From: Nonomuraea jabiensis
GTDB taxonomy: Bacteria; Actinomycetota; Actinomycetes; Streptosporangiales; Streptosporangiaceae
NCBI RefSeq assembly: GCF_014204795.1
Contig: NZ_JACHMB010000001.1
Location: 558,001-622,000 of the forward strand
Reading direction: 5' to 3'
DNA length: 64,000 nucleotides
Position 1 is the first letter of the stretch; each line of letters starts with the position of its first letter. The notes beneath the pieces were generated by a model, which ran no database searches, was not told the DNA's origin, and saw only the letters and a program-made list of their open reading frames with translations. Both the position numbers and the translations under genes were made by a program. This document shows positions 1 through 9,300 of this stretch, one piece after another.

Positions 1-930
1 CCGCTGCTCCAGTTCCTCGCACAGCCTCCCGGCGGAGTACGCCCGCAGGTAGAGGTCGTTGTCGGCGGGAAGCAAGCCTCGTTCCTCGGCGAAGAGCAGG
101 AAGACCACTCGCATCATGACGGTGACCGCGCCCCGGTAGACGTCGTGCGGCGTGACGTCCCTCCCCAGACCCGGGCCGCCCCGATCGCGATCGGCGGCGT
201 CGGCCCGGCCGATGGCGGCGACGAGAAGTTCGACCGCCTGGCGGACCTGGGAACCGAGCCGCTCGGTGATGACTTCCTGGTTGTCCTTGCTGGCCGCGAG
301 CAGCGCAGGAAGCGTCTCGTCGTCGGTGACGCCGAGGAAACGCTCGCGGCTCAGCAGCGAGACGAAGGCGCGGACCACGACCAGCTCGGCCGCCTCGTTC
401 CAGGCCATGGCGTCGAAGACCGCGGTAGTGGTCACGCTCTGCCGGGGCGCCCAGACCAGCGCCCAGCGCCGTCCGTCCGTCGCCAGGCCGAGCGGCACGT
501 CGTGTACCCGGCACAGATGCGCCACGCGGTCGGCGGGGGTGGCCGCCCATTCCGAGCCGGGGATCCGCTTGACCGGGTCGCCCTCGCAGACCAGCCCGAG
601 CAGCCGTCCGTTCATGGTGAAGTCCGGCACGAGGGTGGTGTCGTGCTCGGGCACGGCCACCTCGTACTTGCCGAGGTCCTCGGTCCGCAGCGCGTCGCCC
701 CAGCTGAGCAGGTCGCGCAGAACGTAGTCGATCCAGGCGGCCCGGTCGCCGGAGCTCTGCCAGGCGCTGTGTCGAGAACGCAGCCGTTCGCGGTCCTGCT
801 TGGTGAGCGCGTCCAGCGAGGGCCAGGTCTTCCGCAGCACCGGCAGGCTCAGGAAGGGACCGGAGACGTCGACCAGGCCAAGCCAGTCGAGGTGCTCCCG
901 GTTGGGGTCTCGGGGCTTGCTGAACTTCAT
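1..930 (-). CDS. Large DNA methyltransferase-like protein (3' end outside window), DISARM DrmMI-like
   Basis: The reading frame starts at ATG 930-928 (MKFSKPRDPNREHLDWLGL) and stays open to the left edge, giving about 310 visible residues. The start overlaps the stop of the upstream helicase gene as ATGA, so the two are translationally coupled. The visible part resembles the N-terminal region of large Eco57I/PglX-type restriction-modification proteins: a stretch with DFTMNGRLLGLVCEGDP, then LGLATDGRRWALVWAPR, then a helical part with VVFLLFAEERGLLPA. The methyltransferase motifs (a GxG motif and NPPY) would lie further 3' and are not in the window, so the methylase call is inferred from this N-terminal style and from the SNF2 partner. 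A restriction-type protein of similar layout is the main alternative. Confidence 0.6.
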   Translation of the reverse strand, partial: MKFSKPRDPNREHLDWLGLVDVSGPFLSLPVLRKTWPSLDALTKQDRERLRSRHSAWQSSGDRAAWIDYVLRDLLSWGDALRTEDLGKYEVAVPEHDTTLVPDFTMNGRLLGLVCEGDPVKRIPGSEWAATPADRVAHLCRVHDVPLGLATDGRRWALVWAPRQSVTTTAVFDAMAWNEAAELVVVRAFVSLLSRERFLGVTDDETLPALLAASKDNQEVITERLGSQVRQAVELLVAAIGRADAADRDRGGPGLGRDVTPHDVYRGAVTVMMRVVFLLFAEERGLLPADNDLYLRAYSAGRLCEELEQR

Positions 931-3900
931 CGGGTAGCTGCCTCACGCTCGGGGACGACAAAGATCAACGCGACGGGGAAGGTGTGGGGGCGGGGGTCGG
1001 CGTAGCGGGCGGCGATCACTTCGAGCTCGCGGTCTCGTTCAACGGCGAGCTGCGCCAGGCGGTCCTGCCACGACTGCCTGTCCCGGCGGTACTGGGCCAG
1101 CTCGCGGGCGTCCTTGGTGATCTCGCTCAAGCTGATCAGCGCGTCGTCCTCATCCTCGGCGAGCTTGCCGCGCAGCGTCGCCTCGAACTCGCTCAAATTG
1201 GAGGTGATCGTGTTCTGCTCGGACTCCTGGCGCCGGGCGAGAACACCGGCCAGGGACTTCTCCCGGTCGGCCGAACGCGAGTAGACGGCGTCGAGCAGGC
1301 CCTCGCGGGCGCGGGGCCATGCCTCGGCCAGCCGGGAGCGCAGGTGGGCCGGAGCGGGGACCCCTTCGGCGAGCGCGTGGTCGAGGATCTCTCGCGTCTG
1401 GGTCAGCGAGGCGGCGCGGGCGAACCAGGGGTGGCGCTCGCGCAGCCATCCGCCGCTGTAGAGGATCTCCTCGTGCAGCAGGATGCCGTCGCCGCCGGCC
1501 ACGACGAAGCGCGAGTAGGCGCCGATGAAGACGCCTTCGAGGGCGGGGTGATCGCTGACGACCGCCGTCACGCGGTTCAGGTCTATCTCCGGGTTGGAGA
1601 CCGCGGCCCGCAGCAGACCGGTGGACATGGCCACCAGCGGATGGTTGAGGTGGGCAAGCACCACGTCGTCACGGACTCGGCCATCGGGATCACGGGTGGT
1701 GGCGGAGTCGAAGGTGATGGGCCTGCGCCGGGGCACGACGCCCTTGGCCAGGTCCTCGTCGGAGAGCTTCTCCAGCAGGCCGACGCTGCCTCGTTCCCAG
1801 GATCCGGTGAGAATCGGGACCTCCCAGAAGCCCTCCGCGAGATGCCGTTCGTCCGCGTGCGGCCGCAGCGGCTGCTGGCGGGTCAGCTGAAGAGCTGTGT
1901 CCACGACCCGCTTGACGTTGGCCGGTGTGATGCGCAGCTCGTCGATGGTGCGGTCGAGGTTGGCACGCAGCTTGCGCACCTGCTCGGGCAGGTCATGCTC
2001 GATAGGAACTTCGTCCGGGGGCGCGTCCTCCTCGACATGGTCGATCGAGACGTTCTCGCCGAGCAACCGGCGCTGCAGCCGCTCAGAGATGACCGCGTTC
2101 ACCGGGCCGAGGTCCTGGGTCTGCTGGGCGACCTTGCGTGCCACGCGGGACAGGAACTCAAGGTCGGCTTCATAGGTATCGGTCGCGCCACCCTTGACCA
2201 CGCCGACGAAGTGGCGGATCTCGGGGGTCTTGCTCTGGCCATACCGGTCGATGCGGCCGATTCGCTGTTCGAGCTTGTTGGGGTTGAACGGGATGTCGTA
2301 GTTCACCAGGCGGTGACAGTAGTTCTGCAGGTCGATGCCCTCGCCTGCGGCGTCGGTCGCGAGCAGGATGCGTACCGGATGCTCTTCGGGGGCCTTCTGG
2401 AAGGCGCGCCGGATCTGCTCGCGCTCCCCTGCCGGCTTCTGCCCGTGCATGGTCTGCACGGCGTCGCCGCTCAGGCCTTCTTGGGCCAGCAGCAACTGCA
2501 GCCAGTCCAGAGTGTCCTTGTACTCGGTGAAGACCACGACGCGTTCTGAAGACCAGTTGCAGCCATCCGGCATGCAGACCGCCTTCAGGTATGTGATCAG
2601 CTCGGCGGCCTTCGCGTCCGGCAGGGTCGCGTACTGGCCGGCCCACGTGCGCATGCGGCGCAGCAGCTCGACCTCCTCAGGGGTGGCCCCGCCCTGCAGA
2701 GGATACGCGCGGGTCACCGCGTCATCCTCAGCCTCGGCAAGTTCCTCGTCGCCGAGGCCGGCGACGTCCTCGTCGTAGTCTTCCATCCACTCCGGCATGT
2801 CGTCGCTGTCGGCCAGCGTCTCAACCCGACTCTGGACGGACTCCAGGTAGACGTCGATGGTACGCGCGAACGCGTCAGGGCTTGAGAACAGCCGCTTCTT
2901 CAGAAGGAGGGTAACCAGGTCTGCCGCCCTTCGCCCGCGCCGTTGCCGCAGCCGCGCCCTGCGGAGCTTGGCGAACTCCTTGAGTAGTTCGTGGGCCTCG
3001 CGCTCGTCCTCGGGATACAGGACGGGGATCTCCTTGGCGACCCGCTTCGGGAACTTCTCCCTGCCGTTCTCGCGGATTTGGCTCTTCAGCCGCCGGACGA
3101 CGGTCTCGTCCAGGGCGCTCCGTTTCGGCTTGACCCCCCGAGCGAACCTCTGATCGTCGAGGGTCTCCAGCAGCGCCGTGAAGGACGCCTCGTAGCCGTT
3201 GTGCGGAGTCGCTGAGAGGAAGAGGCGGTGCGTGAAGTGTGGTGCCAGCCAGCGAATCAGCTTGGTCTGCTGTGAGTCGACCGCGTAAGCCTGCTTGGGG
3301 GCGGCGGGGGCCACGTGATGCGCCTCGTCGAGGATCAGCAGGTCGAAGGTGCGCGGATAGGACGGGCCATCGGCCGGCAGCAACTCGGCCAGCAGCCGCT
3401 GCGCCTTCTGCCCGCGCAGCCAGGGCAGGCTGACGATGCTGAGCGGGTAGATCTCGAAGGGGTTGGCGGCGCTGCCGTACGAGCGGCGGACCTTGGCGCA
3501 CCGATCGGTGTCGATGATCGTGAAGTCGAGGCCGAACTTCTCGGCCATCTCCTCCTGCCATTTGATGGTCAGGCCGGCTGGGCAGACGATCATGATGCGC
3601 CGCCCGCGATGGCGCAGCAGCAGCTCCTCGGCGACGAGCCCGGCCTCGATGGTCTTGCCCAGGCCGACGTCGTCGGCGAGCAGCAGGTTGACCCTGGGGG
3701 CGTCGACGGCGCGGGCCACCGGCTCCAGCTGGTAGTCCTCGATGGCGACCCCCGAGCGGAACGGCGCTTGCAGCGTCTTGACGTCAGCGCTCGTCACGGC
3801 CGACCAACGGATGGCGTCGAGGAAGGCGGCCAGTCGCCCAGGCGAGTCGAACCCTGCGGCCGTCACCTCGGGAAGTGCCCCGCTGGGCAGCACCTTGCCA

Positions 3901-4076
3901 CCGGGCTCGACCTCCCAGACGACGGTGAGCGTGTCGCCGTAGCGCCCGTCCTCGACGCTCTGCAGCGTCACCAGAGTGCTGCCCGGTCCGGGTTCCACCT
4001 CGCCGACCACCCAACGCTGGCCTCGAACCGACACAAGCCGGCCTATCTCCGGCCGCTCTACGGCAGTGCTCGTCAC
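927..4076 (-). CDS. drmD: RapA/SNF2-type DEAH helicase, DISARM DrmD-like
   Basis: Superfamily 2 ATPase of about 1049 residues, predicted to translocate on DNA. Motif I is DDVGLGKTIEAGL near residue 137, the Walker B box is LLILDEAHHV near 250, and motif III is FLSATPHNG near 289. The second RecA lobe carries VVFTEYKDTLDWL, LLATDAAGEGIDLQ near 577 and QRIGRIDRYGQ near 607. A long C-terminal region follows. The frame is open to a GTG at 4199, but GTG 4076 is preferred because a GAGGAG sits 6 bases upstream and a palindromic operator-like site lies in the longer version. In class 1 DISARM phage-defence loci, drmD is followed by the adenine methylase drmMI, which matches the coupled downstream gene. 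The remaining drm genes, if present, would be left of the window. A RapA-like helicase of another defence system is the alternative. Confidence 0.72.
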   Translation of the reverse strand: MTSTAVERPEIGRLVSVRGQRWVVGEVEPGPGSTLVTLQSVEDGRYGDTLTVVWEVEPGGKVLPSGALPEVTAAGFDSPGRLAAFLDAIRWSAVTSADVKTLQAPFRSGVAIEDYQLEPVARAVDAPRVNLLLADDVGLGKTIEAGLVAEELLLRHRGRRIMIVCPAGLTIKWQEEMAEKFGLDFTIIDTDRCAKVRRSYGSAANPFEIYPLSIVSLPWLRGQKAQRLLAELLPADGPSYPRTFDLLILDEAHHVAPAAPKQAYAVDSQQTKLIRWLAPHFTHRLFLSATPHNGYEASFTALLETLDDQRFARGVKPKRSALDETVVRRLKSQIRENGREKFPKRVAKEIPVLYPEDEREAHELLKEFAKLRRARLRQRRGRRAADLVTLLLKKRLFSSPDAFARTIDVYLESVQSRVETLADSDDMPEWMEDYDEDVAGLGDEELAEAEDDAVTRAYPLQGGATPEEVELLRRMRTWAGQYATLPDAKAAELITYLKAVCMPDGCNWSSERVVVFTEYKDTLDWLQLLLAQEGLSGDAVQTMHGQKPAGEREQIRRAFQKAPEEHPVRILLATDAAGEGIDLQNYCHRLVNYDIPFNPNKLEQRIGRIDRYGQSKTPEIRHFVGVVKGGATDTYEADLEFLSRVARKVAQQTQDLGPVNAVISERLQRRLLGENVSIDHVEEDAPPDEVPIEHDLPEQVRKLRANLDRTIDELRITPANVKRVVDTALQLTRQQPLRPHADERHLAEGFWEVPILTGSWERGSVGLLEKLSDEDLAKGVVPRRRPITFDSATTRDPDGRVRDDVVLAHLNHPLVAMSTGLLRAAVSNPEIDLNRVTAVVSDHPALEGVFIGAYSRFVVAGGDGILLHEEILYSGGWLRERHPWFARAASLTQTREILDHALAEGVPAPAHLRSRLAEAWPRAREGLLDAVYSRSADREKSLAGVLARRQESEQNTITSNLSEFEATLRGKLAEDEDDALISLSEITKDARELAQYRRDRQSWQDRLAQLAVERDRELEVIAARYADPRPHTFPVALIFVVPEREAATR

Positions 4077-4182
4077 CGTCAGCTCCTCGTCCCAGGGGGC
4101 TATCAGTTTGGCAGAACAGGGGTTGGTACGTGTGCGGAATCTTACGACCGACATTCGCTTACTGTCCAGATCACGAAATAAG

Positions 4183-4201
4183 TTGTGCGCTGAGTTCACA
4201 A
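4183..4201. promoter_or_regulatory. Imperfect 19-bp palindrome in divergent promoter region (candidate operator)
   Basis: TTGTG (4183-4187) and CACAA (4197-4201) form perfect inverted arms 9 bases apart, and four of the inner positions also match symmetrically. The site lies in the 169-bp gap between the divergent helicase (start 4076) and the secreted-protein gene (start 4246). A TATGAT at 4202-4207 could be a -10 box for the plus-strand gene. Binding by a shared regulator is inference. Confidence 0.4.
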
Positions 4202-4245
4202 TATGATTCTCTAGTGGACACCTTCACCCCCTGAGGAGACCATCG

Positions 4246-4848
4246 ATGCTTCTCCGTTCGCTGGCCGTCCTGGCTCTGACCCTCGCCACCCTGCTGGTTC
4301 CGGCGACCGCGCACGCCGACACGAGCTATACGGGCGTAGGCGACCAGGTGCTCCGCATCCGCCTCACCAAGAGCCCAGGTCTGCTGGCACTCACGCACAC
4401 GGGCGAGTCCAACTTCATCGTCACGACCGTCAACTCGTCCGGGAAGCAGGAACAGCTCCTGGTCAACGAGATCGGCCCGTACAAGGGCACTGTGCTCTAC
4501 AACGGCGACGGCACCACCAAGAGCATCGCCGCCGTGCAGATCAAGGCCGACGGCGCCTGGAGCGCTGTCTTCAAGCCCCCGAGCAAGGCCCGGTGCTGGT
4601 GCACGGCCACCGTGCAGGGCTCGGGCGATCAGGTGCTCAAGCTCTCCCCCACCCGTGGGCTGCGCACGGTGACCGCTGCGCACAGCGGAGAGTCGAACTT
4701 CATCGTCCAGAGCTATACCCGCCCGGGCAGCTGGGGCGACCTTCTGTTCAACGACATCGGCAGCTATCAGGGCAGCGCGGTGCTTCCCGCCGGCACACGT
4801 CTGGTCACCGTTAAAGCCGACGGTCCGTGGACGCTCAAGCGCCGCTGA
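4246..4848 (+). CDS. Secreted protein with two copies of a beta-rich domain
   Basis: This is a 200-residue protein with a clear Sec signal peptide (MLLRSLAVLALTLATLLVP, then cleavage after AHA). The mature part is two tandem copies of one domain of about 85 residues. Each copy has GDQVL, a GESNFIV box, LL.N.IG.Y.G and a closing KADG.W (residues about 30-115 and 121-200). Copy one ends near a Cys-Trp-Cys that may form the linker disulfide. A GAGGAG lies 8 bases before the ATG. Family not recognised; the repeat looks like a small extracellular beta-sandwich. Only 13 bases, with an AGGAG, separate its stop from the vWA gene. It is therefore the first gene of a plus-strand run, although a secreted product next to cytoplasmic helicases is unusual. 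Confidence 0.8.
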   Translation: MLLRSLAVLALTLATLLVPATAHADTSYTGVGDQVLRIRLTKSPGLLALTHTGESNFIVTTVNSSGKQEQLLVNEIGPYKGTVLYNGDGTTKSIAAVQIKADGAWSAVFKPPSKARCWCTATVQGSGDQVLKLSPTRGLRTVTAAHSGESNFIVQSYTRPGSWGDLLFNDIGSYQGSAVLPAGTRLVTVKADGPWTLKRR

Positions 4849-4861
4849 CAGGAGAACGTTC

Positions 4862-6130
4862 ATGCACATCACCGCTCATCTCGACCTGACCGTCGTCCCC
4901 TTCGACCAGGACGACGAGGTCACCCTCATGCTGGAGATCGCCGCTCCCCCGCCCGCCATCGGCGATCGGCCGCCCGCGACCGTACAGGTCGTCCTCGATC
5001 GCAGCGGTTCGATGGGCGGCGCCCGGCTGGCCGGCGCCCAGCGTGCGCTGCTCGGCCTGGTGGACCGTCTCGACCCTGCCGACAACTTCGGCCTGGTCAG
5101 CTTCAGTAATTCCGCACGGGTCGAGTTGCCGGCCGGACCCTTGGCCCACAAGGCTGCGGCCAAGCGGACGATCGAGGCCCTCCGTCCGATGGGCTCCACC
5201 GATCTGTCCAGTGGTCTGCTTCGCGGGATTCAGGAAGCTCGTCGCGTTGCCGACGAGCGCAGCGCCACGCTGCTGCTCATCTCCGACGGTCACGCCAACG
5301 AGGGCATCGTCAATCACGAACTTCTGGCGGACATCGCACGTGATGCTCATCAGCACGGCGTCACCACTACCGCGCTCGGCTACGGCCTGGATTACGACGA
5401 ACGGCTCATAGCAGCTATAGCGGACGGCGGCGCCGGAAGCTCCCTGCACGCCACAGAGGCCGACACCGCTGTTCAGCTCATCGCGTCAGAGGTCGGCGTC
5501 CTGCTGTCCAAGGTCGTCCAGGCAGCCTCTCTCACGATCACGCCGCGCACCGCCGTCTCCGGTCTCCGGCTGTACGGCGATCTGCCCTGCACACAGCGCG
5601 CCGACGGTGCGGTGGTCACGGAGCTGGGCGACTTCTACGGCGGAGAGACACGCAAGCTTCTCATCCGGATGCCCGTGGCCGGGATGGCCGTTCTCGGCCT
5701 GGCCACCGTCGCCGAACTCGAGTTCACGTACGTGGAGAGCCGGACGCTGACCACGTACACCGTCACGGTGCCCGTGTCGGTCAACGTGGTTCCCGGAGAC
5801 CAAGCCGCCGGGCGCATTCCCAACCCCGTCGTCCGCGCTGAACAACTCTTCCACGATGCGCAGGAGGCGAAGCGCCGCGCGTCAGACGCCCTGCTCCGTG
5901 GTGACGTGAACGCGGCCGAGGCGATCCTCAACGCCGCCGGCGACGCCCTGGAGCGGAGCCTGGCCTGGGCACCGAATGCCGACGAGTTCTTGGCCGAGAT
6001 GGAGAAGCTGCGCAGGCACGCACTCGAGGCACGGCATGACGCGGCTCGCATCTCCAAGCAAGTTCGCTCCGAATGGCACATGCGCACCCGCAAGCGGGGC
6101 CGCTCCTACGACGACAGGGAAGGCGGCTGA
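4862..6130 (+). CDS. von Willebrand factor A (vWA) domain protein
   Basis: A 422-residue protein with an intact metal-ion adhesion site. DRSGSMGG (near residue 46) is the DxSxS motif, MGSTDLSSGL supplies the Thr, and LISDGHAN supplies the Asp. The vWA fold covers roughly residues 38-215. A beta-rich segment follows (about 220-310), then a charged helical tail rich in Arg and Lys (about 325-422). There is no signal peptide or membrane segment, so it should be cytoplasmic. It starts 13 bases after the secreted-protein gene. vWA proteins often act as scaffolds for AAA+ ATPases or in conflict systems such as the TerY group. Here the neighbours are helicase and Hsp70-like genes, so a scaffolding role in that assembly is likely but inferred. 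Confidence 0.85.
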   Translation: MHITAHLDLTVVPFDQDDEVTLMLEIAAPPPAIGDRPPATVQVVLDRSGSMGGARLAGAQRALLGLVDRLDPADNFGLVSFSNSARVELPAGPLAHKAAAKRTIEALRPMGSTDLSSGLLRGIQEARRVADERSATLLLISDGHANEGIVNHELLADIARDAHQHGVTTTALGYGLDYDERLIAAIADGGAGSSLHATEADTAVQLIASEVGVLLSKVVQAASLTITPRTAVSGLRLYGDLPCTQRADGAVVTELGDFYGGETRKLLIRMPVAGMAVLGLATVAELEFTYVESRTLTTYTVTVPVSVNVVPGDQAAGRIPNPVVRAEQLFHDAQEAKRRASDALLRGDVNAAEAILNAAGDALERSLAWAPNADEFLAEMEKLRRHALEARHDAARISKQVRSEWHMRTRKRGRSYDDREGG

Positions 6131-6230
6131 GATGTGCACGGCGGCGGCTTCCGGCTGGACCGCGAAGAGTCCCGAGGCGCTGCCGTGCCATGGATCGCTC
6201 TTCCCACTCGGTCTCAAAGCAGAGGATTGC

Positions 6231-6259
6231 TTGTGAATATCATCAACAACTGCTTTAAT
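6231..6259 (+). promoter_or_regulatory. Candidate sigma-70-like promoter for the helicase/Hsp70 operon
   Basis: TTGTGA (6231-6236) and TTTAAT (6254-6259) are separated by exactly 17 bases. They lie in the 244-bp gap between the vWA gene and the 1103-residue gene, in DNA that is locally AT-richer than its surroundings. The rest of the gap shows no convincing gene; a 34-codon frame opening just after the vWA stop has no features. Transcription from about 6266 would give a leader of about 110 bases. Confidence 0.45.
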
Positions 6260-6374
6260 TCTGCCCCATGCCCTTCCAACCCGGCCATCAAGGCAAAACG
6301 TTGGAGCATGCGGTACGTCGACATCGCGGGCTACTCGCGCCGCTCGGCTGCTGAATGACAGGCGGTGCGCTTCC

Positions 6375-9300
6375 ATGTCCCCCCAAAGCCACATGTCAGA
6401 AATATCGGCTACGGAGTCGGCCGAGCTTCTCGACCGACGCGAATCCGAATGGCGCTCCCTGCTCCCGACCGTCTCCCTGCTCACAGAGGTCGAGGTCGAC
6501 CAGGACTCCCTCGATTCCACCGGCAAGGCGCTCGGGGCCCTGTATCAGCTGAAGGTGACGAAAGGGAAGTATCTCTCCCTCTTCGACCGATGGCCGGCCT
6601 GCGTCGCCGTGACCCTCACGGGGGTGGCGGTTCATCACTATCGGCAAGGCACTTTCTGGCCTTATCTGAGGACGACGCTGAGTTACCGTTCGTTCACCAT
6701 TCCGCAGGACTCGAATGCATGGGGAGCCGCATATCTCGACGCGTTGAAAAGGTTCCGCCTCCCCCTGTTTCCCGAGCGGGAGCAGAAGTATGTGGGACCG
6801 ATTCTCATGCATGCGGGCATACCGACCTTCTGCCTGGACGACTTCTTCGCGCTGCTCCTCCGTCGGCACGCGCAGGATCCCGCGATCGACGCCGACGCAC
6901 TGCTCGCGTGGGCGACCGCGCGCGAGACGCGCCTGTACTCCCTGGACGTGCCCGCGCGCAGGTTCATCAGAAACGGCACCGACTTCGCCGTGGACGTGAT
7001 CGACCGTTGCCTTGATCTGCTGGACCGCATGAGGTCACCCGAACCCGACCTCGGCGGTCTCGGGCTGCCCGTACGCTTCATCGAGCGAGCCCAGGAGCTG
7101 ATCGAGCAGGGCCGGCTGGACCTCGGACGGGGCACGGCGACGCCCGCCCGGCTCACGCAGGTCGAGCGCCCCCGGCTGGCGCTGGACCCGTTTGGGCAGG
7201 GCGTTCAGATCGTGCTGCCTCCCGTTGGGGAGGCTCCTGACGGCACCGCGCGCTGGAACGTGACAGTCGACGGCGTACCGAATCTCGTCAAGAGCCGGCC
7301 CTTGTGGGTCGGCGCGGCGGAGGGAGCGCCGACCACGACCTTCCCCCTGACCAGGCCTGCCCGTGTCGCGCAGATCTCCCTCCAGGGGACGGAGCACGAG
7401 ACGGAGATCGGCATCGTCGATTCCGGCGACCCATTGCTGATCTTCACTGAGAGCGGCCGTCAGCTCCAGTCTCACCTCGGCGTCCCTCCGGACGCCGTCT
7501 GGGTCCTCCACCCCCGTGACAGGGAGGTGGTCGCCGACGTCCCGCCCCGCGTCATCGTCGAGAGCCCTCTGCCCGTGGGCTGGGACGGGTGGCGGCTCGT
7601 CCAGGTGCTGCTGGAGGGCGCGACGTGGGTCGCGCTTAGCGGCGAAGGCGTCAGACACAGGCCGATCCGTGGGCACAGCAAGCCGCGAGTGATCACCGGC
7701 GATCCGATTCCCGGTGTCACCACGCCGTACGGCTCACCGGTCTACTGCAAGCCTCCCGCCATATGGCTGCCCGCGGAGACGCCGACAACCTGGCTCATCG
7801 ACGTCCGGTCGGCCACGGGCGAGGAGAAATTCCTCACCCGCCGGTTCACGGTCGGAGAGCCCACGGAGATTTCCGAGGAGCTGTGGGCGGGCCTGCCGCG
7901 GCCGCTCCTTGGAGCGTTCGAAGTCACGGTGCGCGGCCCGATCGGCCGCAACGCCCGCAGGACCGTCTCCATCGCCGAGGGGTTGGCTCTGCGCTGCACC
8001 CCGCCGGTGCGGCTGTTCAACGGAGACGGGCTGGTCCCGGGAGAGGCGTCGCTGTCCTGCGGACCTGGTATGACCGTCGACCGCCCCTCCCTCTCTTACT
8101 CCCCTGTGGAGCGGGAACGGGTCGTCACTTGTACGACCTCAGGTGGGACAGAACCGCTCATCGTCGCCCCGCCCTCCATGCGGGTCCTCGTGGAGGAGGC
8201 GAGCAGCAGCCCCCGGTGGAACGCCGGCCCTGTGCGGCTGCACACGGAGGGCTTCGGCGACGCCGACGCGCTCCTGATCGAGGTGCCGGGCATCGACGCG
8301 TTCCCGCCGCTCCAAGTGCAAGCGGGGCGGCGGGTCATCCAGGAGATCGCGCCGTCCGGACGGGGCCGCTACAACTTGCGCCGCGCCCAGGACACCGTGC
8401 AGGAGCACCGGAGCGTCGATCTGGTCCTCCCGCTCGCCGGCGTCCCCGTGCTGGTCGGCAGCGTGCGGCCTGCCCGGCTCGCCACCGGCGTCACCGCGGC
8501 CGGCAAGTCGCTGCTTCTCGACGAGTGCGTGTGGGTGGAGAACCTGACCGCGGGCCTCTACCTGTGCACTGCCCCCTGGCGAGAGCCGGAGATCATCCCT
8601 GTGGAGAAGGACGGCTCTATCCCGCTCCCCGACGACCTGGTGAACGCCGGGCGCATGCACGTACGGCTGACAGTCGAAGATCCCTGGGTCTCGTCCGAGT
8701 GGCCGCGATGGCCCCACCCGCGGGAGATGCTGGTCTGCGAGGCTCCCGGGCACTATGAGGGAGGCGATGCGGAGGACCGGCAGTTGTCCGGCTACCTGGC
8801 GGGGACGGACGCGTTCCCGGCGAAGGTGAGCCGCCTGGACCGGCTGTGGACGATCGTCGACCTGGCCAACCGCATCGACCATTCCACCGCGGACCGCTGG
8901 ATCGAGGATTCCGCGGCCTTGCTGCGAAACCATCCCGAGGCGATCCGTTCCGTCCCGGATGCCGGCCTGCCCCCTGATCGCGCGGTGGTCGCCCTGATCA
9001 CGACCGGGCTGGCAGCCTCGAAGATGGATCACTGCGTGGCGTCCGACATCGCGCTGTGGCGCAAGGCTCCCGTGGCGGCCGCCCTGCTGACAGGGTCCCT
9101 GCTCGCCGACGCCGCAGAGGACTCCGACCTGCTGGCCGAGGTGCGTGCGGAGTGCGGCGAGTCAGCGCTCGCGATCCTCAGGGGAGAGGACGACCCCTAT
9201 GCCCCAGCCGGCCTCTTCGACATGGGCGCGGAGCTGATGGCCCGTCAGGATCCGGAGATGCTCGAGAGCCTCTGGAGCGCCGCGCAGGTCGTCCCCTCGG

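Noticed and set aside
927..4181. Long plus-strand frames antisense to the SNF2 helicase
   Set aside because: They are shadows of a GC-rich coding strand; residues show no motifs while the minus strand has all helicase motifs.
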